From positions 1 to 64,000 of the forward strand of contig CBDCFT010000027.1 in the NCBI GenBank assembly GCA_965216365.1: DNA of 64,000 bases, written 5' to 3'. This document shows, in pieces, positions 47,228-56,617 of the stretch. Origin of the DNA: CBDCFT01 sp965216365 (GTDB lineage: Bacteria; Pseudomonadota; Gammaproteobacteria; Arenicellales; CBDCFT01). The position numbers were made by a program, and so were the translations under genes. How positions within the stretch are numbered: position 1 is the first letter of the stretch; every line of letters starts with the position of its first letter. A model generated the notes under the pieces. It did no database searches. It saw only the letters and a list, made by a program, of their open reading frames with translations, and was not told the origin of the DNA.

Positions 47228-47977
47228 ATGACAAATCTAAAGGTAGCCGTTATGACCGGAACCGGTCAGGGCATTGGGCGTGGCTGTGCTATTGAAATGG
47301 CGAAAGCCGGATACAAGGTTTCGCTAATGTCGCCATCTGAACGCAGTATTGATTTAGCGAATGAACTAGGAGGAATTGGTCGGCAGGGTTCCGTACTGGA
47401 AGCTGATGATTTGCAGGCGATGGTAGATGAAACCATTAATCACTTCGGACGAATCGATGCGGTAGTTAGCAACATGGGTCATGGTGGAGGGGTTCCAGAA
47501 GCGATAAAAACAGTGGGGTTCGATCCTAATTTCGACGGTCCTTTACTGGAGCTTAGCGATGAATTGTGGCACGAAAGTTTAGATATGTACGTACTTAACG
47601 TCGTGAAACTCGCCCGAATTGTCACGCCGATCATGATTGAACAAGGTGGTGGCGCCTTCGTCAATATTTCATCCATGAACACAATCGAACCCAGAGCTCC
47701 CTATCCAATGAGCATGCTTCGGGCAGCTTTGCATAGTTTTTCAAAGCTGTACGGAGATCGATATGCAAGATATAACATTCGAATGAACAATCTTTTGCCG
47801 GGCTTTTGTGAAAATGTAAACTTGTCAGAGTTTGCGCGCACCTCTATTCCCGCTCAAAGACCTGCATCATTCGAAGAAATTGGTCATGCCTGTGTTTTTC
47901 TCGCATCCTATGAAGCCCGCTACATCACTGGACAAAGTATCTTGTCAGATGGTGGTATGAACAGAGGCGTTAGATAG
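47228..47977 (+). CDS. SDR-fold oxidoreductase lacking the YxxxK catalytic motif
   Basis: 249 residues with GAGGAG 7 bases upstream. The Rossmann start is TGTGQGIGRGCAIEMAKAG, followed by SNMGHGGG in place of NNAG and the strand VNISS with catalytic Ser. In place of YxxxK, the segment is PYPMSMLRAALHSFSK: aligned on AAL, Tyr is Met and Lys is Arg. The tail LPGFCENV and YITGQSILSDGGMNRG is normal for the classical/FabG-like group. So the protein should bind NAD(P), but its chemistry may differ. It is paired with the LysR gene. Confidence 0.8.
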   Translation: MTNLKVAVMTGTGQGIGRGCAIEMAKAGYKVSLMSPSERSIDLANELGGIGRQGSVLEADDLQAMVDETINHFGRIDAVVSNMGHGGGVPEAIKTVGFDPNFDGPLLELSDELWHESLDMYVLNVVKLARIVTPIMIEQGGGAFVNISSMNTIEPRAPYPMSMLRAALHSFSKLYGDRYARYNIRMNNLLPGFCENVNLSEFARTSIPAQRPASFEEIGHACVFLASYEARYITGQSILSDGGMNRGVR

Positions 47978-48429
47978 CTCGAAAAACAACTAACGAATTG
48001 CACTTGGTTTCTGATTTCGCGCGGCATCCATTAAAACTCTACTTTCACTGCATACAAAAACTTTGTGGGTCCGGTAGAATTGGAGCCTATAGTCAATTAA
48101 TTTTGAGGCAGCATCCCAATCATTTTCGACTTTGAGAAATTTGGGATGTCCGCAATGAGTATACAACAGTCGTTATTACAAACTACTGATAAGGTCGCCT
48201 TTGTATGTGGACTCCTCCTGTTTGGTAAGCAAGGGTATTGCAGTTCAGAATTAAGACGCGTATGTATGTTCGGTTTCATTATGGAGACGCTATCTCCGAA
48301 CCCACAATGTATACGCACCTCGGATCCTCTATGGGTCGCTGGACTCAAAGTCCTCAAAAGAGAACAGGTTATTCCAAGGTCGATATCTTCATCTGAACGA
48401 GGCTTGCTTGCCGAACTCGGTTTGGCTGC
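47978..48429. other. Region with unconvincing overlapping frames
   Basis: About 450 bases before the IS110 gene. Overlapping frames on plus (48146-48433) and minus (48097-48357) resemble no family I can name with confidence. Likely element debris or IS flanking DNA. Confidence 0.3.
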
Positions 48430-49464
48430 CTAGGCAGTCAGTCCTTGTAACTTGTTGTATTCCGTGTCACGCGTGAGCATTGCCCAGGCGGTTCTCACAT
48501 TCTTGTTGGCAAGCGCTACCGATGCTTTGCCATAGCCCACCCTTTCAATCAGCGCCATCAGCCATTGATCCTTGGGCGACTTGGCATACTTCACACGGTA
48601 CATATAGGCACGAGCACCTTGGATTAGTATCGCCCTCAAGCGTTTGTTCGCGATGTAACGACTAATGCCAATGAGATTCGTCTTGCCACCACTACTGTAC
48701 TGCTTGGGGGTAAGCCCCAAGTACGCAGAGAATGCTCTACCGTTACCGAAGGCCTCGCCCGTGCCCAATGTCGCAAACAGCAACACCGCACTGACCGGAC
48801 CCACACCTTCTATGGCAAGCAGTCGTTTACAGGCATCGTTGCTACGGACTAGCGCTTCGATCTGCTCGGTCAACGCATCGATGTCTCGCTTCACTTGGAT
48901 CAGTCGCTCGTGCATCCGATAAAGCGTTGGCCGCAACATGTCCAGCACACCGTTCTCAGCATCCTCGAGCACTTGGGGTACGTGGGCATGGAGGCGGGAA
49001 AAACCCTTGGGTATCACAATACCAAACTCCAACAACAGTCCGCGAATGTGATTTGAAAGCGCCGTGCGATCTCTGATCAATAATTCACGGGATCGTTGAA
49101 TCACTTGCAAGCCTTGCTGCTCTAAACTCTTCAGCGGTGCCTCCTTAATATTAGGACGAACGGCTGCTTCAGCCACCGCCAATGCATCGTTTTGATCGCT
49201 CTTGTGGCCCTGGCGAAAGGGCGCGACTGAAAGCGCAGGAAGAATCCGAATTCGATGACCATGTGCTCGTGCTCGCCTGGCCCAATGATGGGAACTGGCG
49301 CATGCTTCAAAAGCAACCAGTGACGGGTTCTGCTTCACGAGAAACTCACTAAACTTGCTGCGCGACAGCGATTTGTTTACTAGCTCCCGACCACTCGATG
49401 TGACCACCGACACTTGAATGACGTTCTTTGCTAAATCAACTCCAATTGTATTTAAATGTGTCAT
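48430..49464 (-). CDS. IS110-family transposase
   Basis: 344 residues from the ATG at 49464, with AGAGGA 8 bases upstream (MTHLNTIGVDLAKNVIQVSV). The N-terminal DEDD RuvC-like domain shows GVDLAKN, VAFEACASSHHW and KSDQNDALAVAEA. The C-terminal IS116/IS110/IS902 domain shows LLAIEGVGPVSAVLL, FSAYLGLTPKQYSSGGK and the serine region ISRYIANKRLR. IS110 elements lack terminal inverted repeats, so the element edges are not set. It lies directly beside the right att-like repeat. The stop is inside a 12-bp palindrome CTGCCTAGGCAG. Confidence 0.93.
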   Translation of the reverse strand: MTHLNTIGVDLAKNVIQVSVVTSSGRELVNKSLSRSKFSEFLVKQNPSLVAFEACASSHHWARRARAHGHRIRILPALSVAPFRQGHKSDQNDALAVAEAAVRPNIKEAPLKSLEQQGLQVIQRSRELLIRDRTALSNHIRGLLLEFGIVIPKGFSRLHAHVPQVLEDAENGVLDMLRPTLYRMHERLIQVKRDIDALTEQIEALVRSNDACKRLLAIEGVGPVSAVLLFATLGTGEAFGNGRAFSAYLGLTPKQYSSGGKTNLIGISRYIANKRLRAILIQGARAYMYRVKYAKSPKDQWLMALIERVGYGKASVALANKNVRTAWAMLTRDTEYNKLQGLTA

Positions 49465-49536
49465 GTATGGATTCCTCTTCATGTGTTGTGATGAGACACT
49501 CAACCTAATCAGTTAGGTTAGAGGAGTCCATACATT

Positions 49537-49824
49537 GGGTCGGAAATACGCATTTTTGCCAGAGCAAGATGCCGCCTAAGCGTACGACCCGAGTTCACTG
49601 AGATACTCTCGATAAAACAAGATTAAACAGCACTTCCGAATTGACTTGTAAAAACGTGACTATTAGTAGTCCCCATCTATCACGTTGCGTCCTTCTCAGT
49701 CACGATAGCGCGGGACCGGTGCGCTATAAGTAGTTGAATTAACTAGATCAAGTTGCTAGCTCCGTTGGTCTCCTAAGCGGCAGGTCGGAGGTTCGAACCC
49801 TCTCTGGGGCGCCATTTAAATCAA
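49537..49824 (+). repeat. Right copy of the direct repeat ending in a tRNA-Arg 3' fragment (att-like)
   Basis: Diverged copy of 27221-27551, same orientation. The tRNA-derived 46 bases are at 49769-49814 and differ from the left copy by one base (GGTTCGAACCC against GGTTCGAATCC). Both differ from the intact tRNA-Arg at 21681 by a few bases. The copy ends 10 bases before the last gene of the dsr operon, so it marks the border between accessory DNA and the dsr region. Confidence 0.75.
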
Positions 49825-50346
49825 CTAGAGCGACATCTCTAAGTCATCGAGGATGGCGTCGAGTCCTGCCTGGGCGCAAAGTTCATCGGTTTCGCCGCTG
49901 GGTGCACCACTGACGCCTATACCGCCGATTATGGTTCCACCTGCGTTGATCGGGATTCCACCTGCGGACATCAGCACACCTTGAACCTTGCCGACTGAAA
50001 AAGGCGAGGTGAATCGATCGGTCAACTGTGAAGTCGGCGTGTTAAAACTCATCGCAGTGTAAGCCTTCTGGCGACTGATCTCCAGCGTTAAATCCATCGC
50101 CAATGTGTCTCGCAACACCACTTGTACATCGCCTCCCCGATCTACTACGGTCACCGCAACGTTCACGCCCTCTCCACGACACTTTTCGATTGTGGCTTGC
50201 GCTACTGTTAAAGCCGTATCCATGGTTAAACGTTGTATTTGCGTGGTGAGCGGTGCTTCATCGGCAAAAACTGCGTGCGCGACGACTGTTGTAAAACCAA
50301 TAACACAGATAAGTATACGAGTCGTGATTTTGATAGCGTTTGTCAT
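49825..50346 (-). CDS. GlcG/HbpS-family (DUF336) heme-binding-type protein, exported
   Basis: 173 residues. Signal peptide MTNAIKITTRILICVIGFTT to about VFA-DEA. Mature protein shows VNVAVTVVDRGGDVQVVLR, SRQKAYTAMSF and GGIPINAGGTIIGGIGVSG, the GlcG/HbpS core. Its start overlaps the dsrR stop (ATGA), making it the last gene of the dsr operon in the place where dsrS stands in Allochromatium. Some family members bind heme; a role in sulfur oxidation is inferred from position only. Confidence 0.85.
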   Translation of the reverse strand: MTNAIKITTRILICVIGFTTVVAHAVFADEAPLTTQIQRLTMDTALTVAQATIEKCRGEGVNVAVTVVDRGGDVQVVLRDTLAMDLTLEISRQKAYTAMSFNTPTSQLTDRFTSPFSVGKVQGVLMSAGGIPINAGGTIIGGIGVSGAPSGETDELCAQAGLDAILDDLEMSL

Positions 50347-50663
50347 GCTTCCTCCTTTGGTGGAACGTAGTTCGGGTCGTTAGGGTTTAAAAATATAAAT
50401 TCAAATTTATCCTGTTCCAACTCAACATAGTCCAGAGTCGCGTTGGCTAACAGTTCCGTGCTGGTCGGGGCTACGACAATCTTTACGCTATGGAATTCAA
50501 GTATCGAATCCGCATCATTAACCTCATCGAAGCCCATAGCGTAGTCAATTGATCCATCCGGTTTACGCTTAGCTGCGACACGCAGAGGCATGCCTTGCAT
50601 GCCACCTTGTTGTGACGATTTTTCAATTTGCCTCGCGGCAGCCTCGGTTATTTGTATTGACAT
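50343..50663 (-). CDS. dsrR: DsrR, cysteine-less IscA-like protein
   Basis: 106 residues of the HesB/IscA fold (ITEAAARQIEKSSQQ, PLRVAAKRKPDGSIDYAMGF, LDYVELEQDKFEFIF). It has no cysteine at all, so it cannot assemble Fe-S clusters as IscA does. Absence of the three IscA cysteines is the known trait of DsrR from Allochromatium vinosum, which influences dsr expression after transcription. It is 2 bases downstream of dsrN. Confidence 0.9.
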   Translation of the reverse strand: MSIQITEAAARQIEKSSQQGGMQGMPLRVAAKRKPDGSIDYAMGFDEVNDADSILEFHSVKIVVAPTSTELLANATLDYVELEQDKFEFIFLNPNDPNYVPPKEEA

Positions 50664-50665
50664 AA

Positions 50666-52078
50666 TTAACTTGCTTTTAATGCGATGGTTGATTCGGCAT
50701 TTTTACAATCTCGTATGTAATTTACGAAATCGTACACCCAGGTGTTCTTCCCGACATTGCGCTGATGAGAATATGTCGCCAGGATATTCTTATAGAAAAT
50801 GCCATCGTGTTGACCATCGATGCCGATCCCACGAAAAACGTCGAATGCGAAATCGATATTTGCCGGCAAATTCTCCAAACGAGAATAATGAAACTCGTGA
50901 GCGCTAATTTCGTCATCCGGATTGCCCTTTGATGTGTTCCAGGGATGATTTATGGTTCGGCGTAGTTTTACATAACCTCGCCCCGCGGGCTTTTCCTGCA
51001 TGACGACATCCGCCGGAATGGCCCCGACCATTTCCTTGTTTTCACCATGCCAAGTCACACTACGGCATAAATACATCAACCCGCCGCACTCGGCGTAAAC
51101 CGGTTTTCCGGCATCAATGAATGCATAAATAGCAGCCCGCATTTCGCGATTTCGATTTAATACATCGAGATGAGTCTCTGGGAAGCCACCACCAATAAAC
51201 AATGCATCAACATCCGGTAATCGCGTGTCGTGAAGCGTGTCAAAATAGCCAATACGTGCCCCGGCTCGTTCGAATGTTTCGATGTCGTCAGGATAGTAAA
51301 AGCCGAAGGCCGCATCACGTGCTACGCCAACAGAAATATCCGCCGGAACGGGCTGTGGCTTGGTTAAACCCGGTGCACGCGAAAGCATGTTAGTTCCTGA
51401 TCTCGTACACTGCTCAATCAACGCGTCCACATCGACCGCCTCATCTACCACATTTGCAATACGCGATACACATTCTCGCGCGTTGTGCATTTCGTTACTT
51501 GGCATTAAACCGAGATGCCGTTCAGGAACGCCAAAGTTGGGGTTACGATACATCACGCCGAATACCGGTAAGTCGGTGTAACGCTCTACCGCCGCGCGCA
51601 GTTTTTGTTCGTGACGGGGGCTGGCAACATTGTTCAAAATTATCCCGGCGATGTTTATTTCCTGCGCGAAGGATTGATAACCCAACAGCAACGGCGCAAT
51701 GCCGCGTGTAATGCCCTGCGTATCCACCACCAGCACTACCGGCAAACCCAACAACTGCGCCAACGCTGCGGTGGAATCGCTGCCCCCTGTATCCACGCCG
51801 TCAAATAATCCCTTGTTGCCTTCAACAACAACAATGTCCGCTTGTGTTGAGTAACGCGCGAAATATTGAAGGATTTCCTCTTGTTTCATCGTATAAAAAT
51901 CGAGATTTATACATGGTCGATGCGAAGCCAGTGACAACCATTTCGGATCGATGTAATCCGGCCCCTTTTTGAAACACTGCACCTTTTGTCCACGTGCGTT
52001 TAACAATGCAGCCAATCCGAGACTGGTGATCGTCTTGCCGGACGATTTGTGCGCGGCTGAAACAAGAAAGCCTGTCAT
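50666..52078 (-). CDS. dsrN: DsrN, siroheme amidase (CobB/CbiA-like glutamine amidotransferase)
   Basis: 470 residues. ATP-binding N-terminal domain with P-loop-like SAAHKSSGKTITSLGL, KKGPDYIDPKWLS and VVVEGNKGLFDGV; glutaminase domain with the catalytic Cys in VYAECGGLMYL and the His in SAHEFHYSRL. It amidates siroheme for the DsrAB active site. 35 bases follow dsrP's stop. Confidence 0.93.
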   Translation of the reverse strand: MTGFLVSAAHKSSGKTITSLGLAALLNARGQKVQCFKKGPDYIDPKWLSLASHRPCINLDFYTMKQEEILQYFARYSTQADIVVVEGNKGLFDGVDTGGSDSTAALAQLLGLPVVLVVDTQGITRGIAPLLLGYQSFAQEINIAGIILNNVASPRHEQKLRAAVERYTDLPVFGVMYRNPNFGVPERHLGLMPSNEMHNARECVSRIANVVDEAVDVDALIEQCTRSGTNMLSRAPGLTKPQPVPADISVGVARDAAFGFYYPDDIETFERAGARIGYFDTLHDTRLPDVDALFIGGGFPETHLDVLNRNREMRAAIYAFIDAGKPVYAECGGLMYLCRSVTWHGENKEMVGAIPADVVMQEKPAGRGYVKLRRTINHPWNTSKGNPDDEISAHEFHYSRLENLPANIDFAFDVFRGIGIDGQHDGIFYKNILATYSHQRNVGKNTWVYDFVNYIRDCKNAESTIALKAS

Positions 52079-52113
52079 GGGATACAGAGTATGGCGTTTA
52101 AAGCGCGCGAAGT

Positions 52114-53343
52114 CTAAACGGCTGCGGCGTGGGATTCGCCGGTAACCATTGTATCGGTCGATTCTGAAGTTGCGAGTGACGCCGGCAGAAACGGCAATAC
52201 ACGCACGGCGACGACCACTACCAGTAAAGCCAACGCCACACCGCCCAAGCCCAGACCGAACTCCGGCAGGCTGGGAAAATAACTGCCTGCAACACCATCA
52301 TAGAAACTGCTGGACACCTCCATGCCGGGAAACATTTGCAGAGGATATGCCTGACCACCAATAATGATCACATACAGCTGGCCAAAAGCGCCAATAATAA
52401 TCAGACAAGATGCGAGCACTGCCGACACACGAGTATTTGCGCGTGGTGCAAACAACAATATCAATGGCAAAACGCCTCCGATCAGTACTTGCACTATCCA
52501 AAAAACAAAAGTGATCGCGCCGCCTTCCAGTAAAATAAATAATTCAACACCGTGATGCTCGGTGGCATACAAGTTGGTCAGATGATACGCCAATACAATA
52601 TAAAGAACCGCAGCAACAAAAATTCCATTCAGTTTTCGCAACCTGTTGATAATGTCGTCGCTTAATTGACGCTGCGTCCACTTATATGTTGCGACTAACA
52701 CTAATGTGAATACCGCCGTACCGAATGACAACGACATAACAATAAACAACGGTGCCATGATAGCCGCGTCGTAAGCCTGCCGCGCGACCAGAAATCCAAA
52801 GATAGAACCGGTACCCGTGGTCAGAACAAAACGCCATATAAACGCAAACACACCGACAGGTTTGGAATACCGATTAAAACGACGCTCGAACATCATCCAC
52901 AGATACACGGCGACAATCAGAATAAAGCCGGTGTAGAGAAAAATATTCCAAGCGAAGATGGATTTAAAATTGTAGTAAGTCATCGCAACGATTAATCGAT
53001 CCGGTTGCCCAAGATCAAGCACCAACACCGCCAATCCACCAACCAATAAGGCAATCGCCAGTAACCCGGACAGACGCGTCAAGGGTTTGTAATCCAACTT
53101 GCCAAAAACCGAAGCGATAGAAGCGACGTTTAACGCGCCCGATGCTGCGACAATTAAAAATATCGCAAATACGTGCGGCATACCCCAAACGATCTGGTTA
53201 TTCATGCCGGTAACATGATGGCCGTTCACATCCATGTGGTGCGCGGCATATAACCCTATTCCGATCACACACGCTAACACGGCCAGCAAGAAATAGTAGC
53301 CGGTGTTGCGCCCTCGCGTGGTTTGGTAAAGGACTTCTTTCAT
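52114..53343 (-). CDS. dsrP: DsrP, NrfD-type integral membrane quinone-interacting subunit
   Basis: 409 residues with about ten membrane helices, as in NrfD/HybB proteins. N-terminal TTRGRNTGYYFLLAV and conserved Glu in LFILLEGG. It is the membrane anchor of the DsrMKJOP complex and exchanges electrons with the quinone pool. 4 bases after dsrO. Confidence 0.93.
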   Translation of the reverse strand: MKEVLYQTTRGRNTGYYFLLAVLACVIGIGLYAAHHMDVNGHHVTGMNNQIVWGMPHVFAIFLIVAASGALNVASIASVFGKLDYKPLTRLSGLLAIALLVGGLAVLVLDLGQPDRLIVAMTYYNFKSIFAWNIFLYTGFILIVAVYLWMMFERRFNRYSKPVGVFAFIWRFVLTTGTGSIFGFLVARQAYDAAIMAPLFIVMSLSFGTAVFTLVLVATYKWTQRQLSDDIINRLRKLNGIFVAAVLYIVLAYHLTNLYATEHHGVELFILLEGGAITFVFWIVQVLIGGVLPLILLFAPRANTRVSAVLASCLIIIGAFGQLYVIIIGGQAYPLQMFPGMEVSSSFYDGVAGSYFPSLPEFGLGLGGVALALLVVVVAVRVLPFLPASLATSESTDTMVTGESHAAAV

Positions 53344-53347
53344 GAGA

Positions 53348-54097
53348 TCAGATCGCTTCGTAACGAACGCCGGTATTCAAATTCAAATCTTCGCGAATCT
53401 GGCGACTCGGCACGGTGCGCGCACGGCGGGCGATTTCGCTATTTCCATCGTTAAGATCACCGAACACCAAAGCACGGTGTCCTTCTGCATCACAGGCGTC
53501 GACACAGGCTGGTGTTCGATCATTATCCACACGATGCACGCAAAATGTACAACTCTCCACCGTACCTTTACCACGGGGCGAATAGGATTTCTGATTTGAC
53601 AGGTTTTCATGCACGAAGGAGCGCGCCTTGTACGGACACGCCATCATGCAATAGCGGCAGCCGATACAGATATGTTTGTCTACCAGCACAATACCATCGG
53701 CACGTTTAAACGATGCTCCAGTTGGGCAGACATCGACACAGGGTGGATTTTCACAATGCTGGCACATCAACGGCATTGAATATTCTTTGCCGGTTTGCTT
53801 ATCCTTGAGATCGACTTTGCGTATCCACTGTGGATCGGTCTCAGGCCGGCCAAAATCTTCAATACCGTGTTCCTCGTTGCAGGCACTGACACAGGCATCA
53901 CAACCTTCAGCGCATTTGCTGGTATCGACCAACATTCCCCAACGCACCAAATCGTTTACCGCATCGTCTTCGGCTTTCGCCATTGCCAAATCAATCAATC
54001 GAACTCCCGGTGCCAATGCCAGCAAAGCGCCGGCGCTCACCGATTTATTGATAAATTCGCGGCGGCTTGTATACGGATTGGAATTATTCTCGTTCAC
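53348..54097 (-). CDS. dsrO: DsrO, periplasmic ferredoxin-like subunit with Tat signal
   Basis: 249 residues. Tat-type signal SRREFINKSVSAG. Four ferredoxin Cys clusters are visible: CAEGCDACVSAC, CQHCENPPCVDVC, CIGCRYCMMAC and CTFCVHRV...CVDAC. It connects DsrJ heme to DsrP in the DsrMKJOP complex. Intact, 14 bases after dsrJ. Confidence 0.94.
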   Translation of the reverse strand: MNENNSNPYTSRREFINKSVSAGALLALAPGVRLIDLAMAKAEDDAVNDLVRWGMLVDTSKCAEGCDACVSACNEEHGIEDFGRPETDPQWIRKVDLKDKQTGKEYSMPLMCQHCENPPCVDVCPTGASFKRADGIVLVDKHICIGCRYCMMACPYKARSFVHENLSNQKSYSPRGKGTVESCTFCVHRVDNDRTPACVDACDAEGHRALVFGDLNDGNSEIARRARTVPSRQIREDLNLNTGVRYEAI

Positions 54098-54111
54098 GAT
54101 AACCGATGCAT

Positions 54112-54618
54112 TTAATTCAACATAAAGCTACGCAAGTACAACCCCAGGGCAGCGGCAACATCATCATTCGTAGCAAACCGGTGAAAGTCACGCGAGGTAT
54201 CGGAATCACGTATCGCACTTGATATGTTTACATCAGGCGTGGTTGCGTGACATTCGAAACAATCCATTTTCACCGCGGTGCTTTGATGGCAGGTCTGACA
54301 AAACTGCTTGTCAGCATTAACCGGAACAAACTCGTCGTTGTCATCTTTTCCTGCATGGCAATCGATACATTCAACCAGACTGTGTTGACTTGTGCGTATC
54401 CCTTCGTGCACGGTCCGGTCGCGCTGGTGAAGTAAAAACTCCATATGGTCGCGACGCATGGCATCGGTTGGTTCCACACATTGCTGCAGCGTTGCAGCTT
54501 TGCTGGTCGCAACCACGGTACTTTCCTGCGCCCACGCAACAGCGCCATGCACGATAATAAGAGCAATGATGACGACGTATCGAGCAAGCACAGCTATTTT
54601 TAGATGGGTTTTATTCAC
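54112..54618 (-). CDS. dsrJ: DsrJ, periplasmic triheme cytochrome c
   Basis: 168 residues from a GTG at 54618 (GTGAATAA overlaps the dsrL stop); a TTG at 54633 is possible. An N-terminal hydrophobic helix is an uncleaved anchor or signal. Three CxxCH sites: CIDCH, CQTCH and CFECH. The Cys in QQCVEPTDAMRRDHMEFL is the likely unusual axial heme ligand known from DsrJ. Confidence 0.93.
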   Translation of the reverse strand: MNKTHLKIAVLARYVVIIALIIVHGAVAWAQESTVVATSKAATLQQCVEPTDAMRRDHMEFLLHQRDRTVHEGIRTSQHSLVECIDCHAGKDDNDEFVPVNADKQFCQTCHQSTAVKMDCFECHATTPDVNISSAIRDSDTSRDFHRFATNDDVAAALGLYLRSFMLN

Positions 54619-56569
54619 CCATACCCATATCAATATACCCGGTCGGACACACTTCCGCGCAAATATGACAACCTACACACTTGTTGTAATCGGTATCGAC
54701 ATAACGCCCGGTGGTTGATTGATCTTTCTTTACCCTGAACACGGCATCCTGCGGACAATAGATGACGCAGTTATCGCATTCAAAACACATACCACAACTC
54801 ATGCAGCGTTCCGCTTCAGCAACCGCTTCGCTCTCTTCCAGTCCGCGATGACGCTCTTCGAAATAACCCAGCACTTCTTCCGCGCTGGGTCCAACACTTG
54901 CACGTTTGTTGCGTGGTGTATACTCGAAATGACCGAGAAATAACTTATCCGACGATACAATTTCATGGGCCGCACGATTTTCATAATTATGCACCGCAAA
55001 ATTAGCCGCCGATGTACCCCAGGTCTGCGTATGATCGTATTGCTCGGGAGTCAAACCCGATTCGTCCAGCTTTTCCAGCAAGTCAAAATGATGTACGTCG
55101 ACTTTTGGCCGCTTGGTAAACTCTTTGTGCTGAAAGAAGTAATCAATACTGTCTGCTGCTATCGATGCCTGACCGATTGCAGTCGTCAACAAGTGTGGAC
55201 GGATAATATCGCCTGCAACAAAGTGACCCGGTTTTTCCGGTACTTGATAAAATTTGTCGGCCTCGATAAATCCACGACCATTGTTTAATTCATCCAGACC
55301 TTCGAGATCGCCACCCTGACCAATAGCGGACACAATCAAATCACATTCGAGTTCAAACTCCGTTCCTTCGATTGCTGAGGGCACGCCTTTATCGTCGGTT
55401 TCGCACTTGGCCATTTTCAGCGCTTTTGCCCGGCCGTCGTCGCCCAGCACAACTTCTACCGGCATGACGCCATTTAAAATCGTGACGCCTTCCTGCAACG
55501 CATCTTCCACTTCATGCTCGGTTGCGGTCATCTCCTGACGTTCGAACAATGCAGTCAACGTCACCTCGGCGCCTTTACGCGCCGCCGCATAGGCTGAATC
55601 GTGCGCGACGTAACCGCCTATAACCTCCTCTGGCCGGTCTTTTGGATTGATCTTTTCAACCTTGCCCAAACGGCGCGCAACGGACACGACATCGATAGAA
55701 GTATCGCCTCCACCCACGCAGATCACACGATCTGCGGTGACCTGCAAGGAGCCTTTGTTAAAGGCATCAAGAAACTTAACCCCGCTTACGCAGTTTGGCG
55801 CATCGCCATTGGGCACGGGCAGCCCACGACCCGTCTGGCAACCCACCGTCCATAAAATGGCGTCGTAGTCTTTTTCCAGTTGCTCAATGCCGATGTCTCG
55901 GCCAACACGGGTACTGGTTTTAACTTCAATATCGCCCAGATCGAGAATGCGTTGAATCTCATGATCCAAAACATTGCGCGGCGTTCGATAACCGGGGATA
56001 CCGTAACGCATCATGCCACCTAGTTCTTTCTGATAATCAAATATCGTGGATGCATGACCCTTGCGCCGTAGTTGATAAGCGGCCGCTAAACCCGCCGGAC
56101 CACCACCGACTATGGCAACGCGTTTGCCACTCACCGGTGGCGCGTCAGCAAACTTAAATTTTTGTTCGAATGCGGTATCGCCAATAAATTGTTCCACCGC
56201 GTTAATGCCGACAAAATCTTCAACATTGTTCCGATTACAACCGTCTTCACACGGCGCCGGACATACCCGGCCCATCATGGAAGGAAACGGATTAGCATCG
56301 GTGGAACGGCGAAAAGCATACTCCTGCATACTCATATCCGCGGGTGGCTTTTCCATACCACGAACAATCTGCAACCAGCCACGAATATCCTCACCGGACG
56401 GACAACTGCCCTGACACGGCGGTGTACGATGCACATATACCGGACACTTGTGTGAGTGATCGGCCTCGAATATCGCCTCATGCCAATTCGTTTGCACGTG
56501 GTCGCCGTCTTCGAACGATCGAAATGTGAGTTTCGTTTCGTTTGTTACATCTTCGGCATTACTCGCCAT
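54611..56569 (-). CDS. dsrL: DsrL, NAD(P)H:acceptor oxidoreductase of the rDsr pathway
   Basis: 652 residues, GltD-like. N-terminal Fe-S region (CQGSCPSGEDIRGWL, CPAPCEDGCNR), FAD site RVAIVGGGPAGLAAAYQL, second nucleotide site VICVGGGDTSIDVV, and a C-terminal ferredoxin pair (CMSCGMCFECDNC, CVGCHICAEVCP). DsrL takes electrons from DsrAB in sulfur oxidisers and reduces NAD(P)+. It marks the oxidative direction of this operon. A 48-base gap separates it from the thioredoxin-like gene. Confidence 0.94.
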   Translation of the reverse strand: MASNAEDVTNETKLTFRSFEDGDHVQTNWHEAIFEADHSHKCPVYVHRTPPCQGSCPSGEDIRGWLQIVRGMEKPPADMSMQEYAFRRSTDANPFPSMMGRVCPAPCEDGCNRNNVEDFVGINAVEQFIGDTAFEQKFKFADAPPVSGKRVAIVGGGPAGLAAAYQLRRKGHASTIFDYQKELGGMMRYGIPGYRTPRNVLDHEIQRILDLGDIEVKTSTRVGRDIGIEQLEKDYDAILWTVGCQTGRGLPVPNGDAPNCVSGVKFLDAFNKGSLQVTADRVICVGGGDTSIDVVSVARRLGKVEKINPKDRPEEVIGGYVAHDSAYAAARKGAEVTLTALFERQEMTATEHEVEDALQEGVTILNGVMPVEVVLGDDGRAKALKMAKCETDDKGVPSAIEGTEFELECDLIVSAIGQGGDLEGLDELNNGRGFIEADKFYQVPEKPGHFVAGDIIRPHLLTTAIGQASIAADSIDYFFQHKEFTKRPKVDVHHFDLLEKLDESGLTPEQYDHTQTWGTSAANFAVHNYENRAAHEIVSSDKLFLGHFEYTPRNKRASVGPSAEEVLGYFEERHRGLEESEAVAEAERCMSCGMCFECDNCVIYCPQDAVFRVKKDQSTTGRYVDTDYNKCVGCHICAEVCPTGYIDMGMGE

Positions 56570-56617
56570 GATTCTGCTCCAACAGAAAATAAAAACTAAT
56601 CATCAAAAACCATTCAA

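Noticed and set aside
48146..48433. 95-codon plus-strand frame beside IS110
   Set aside because: No SD, no recognisable motif, overlapped by an equally long frame on the other strand; ends inside the transposase gene.
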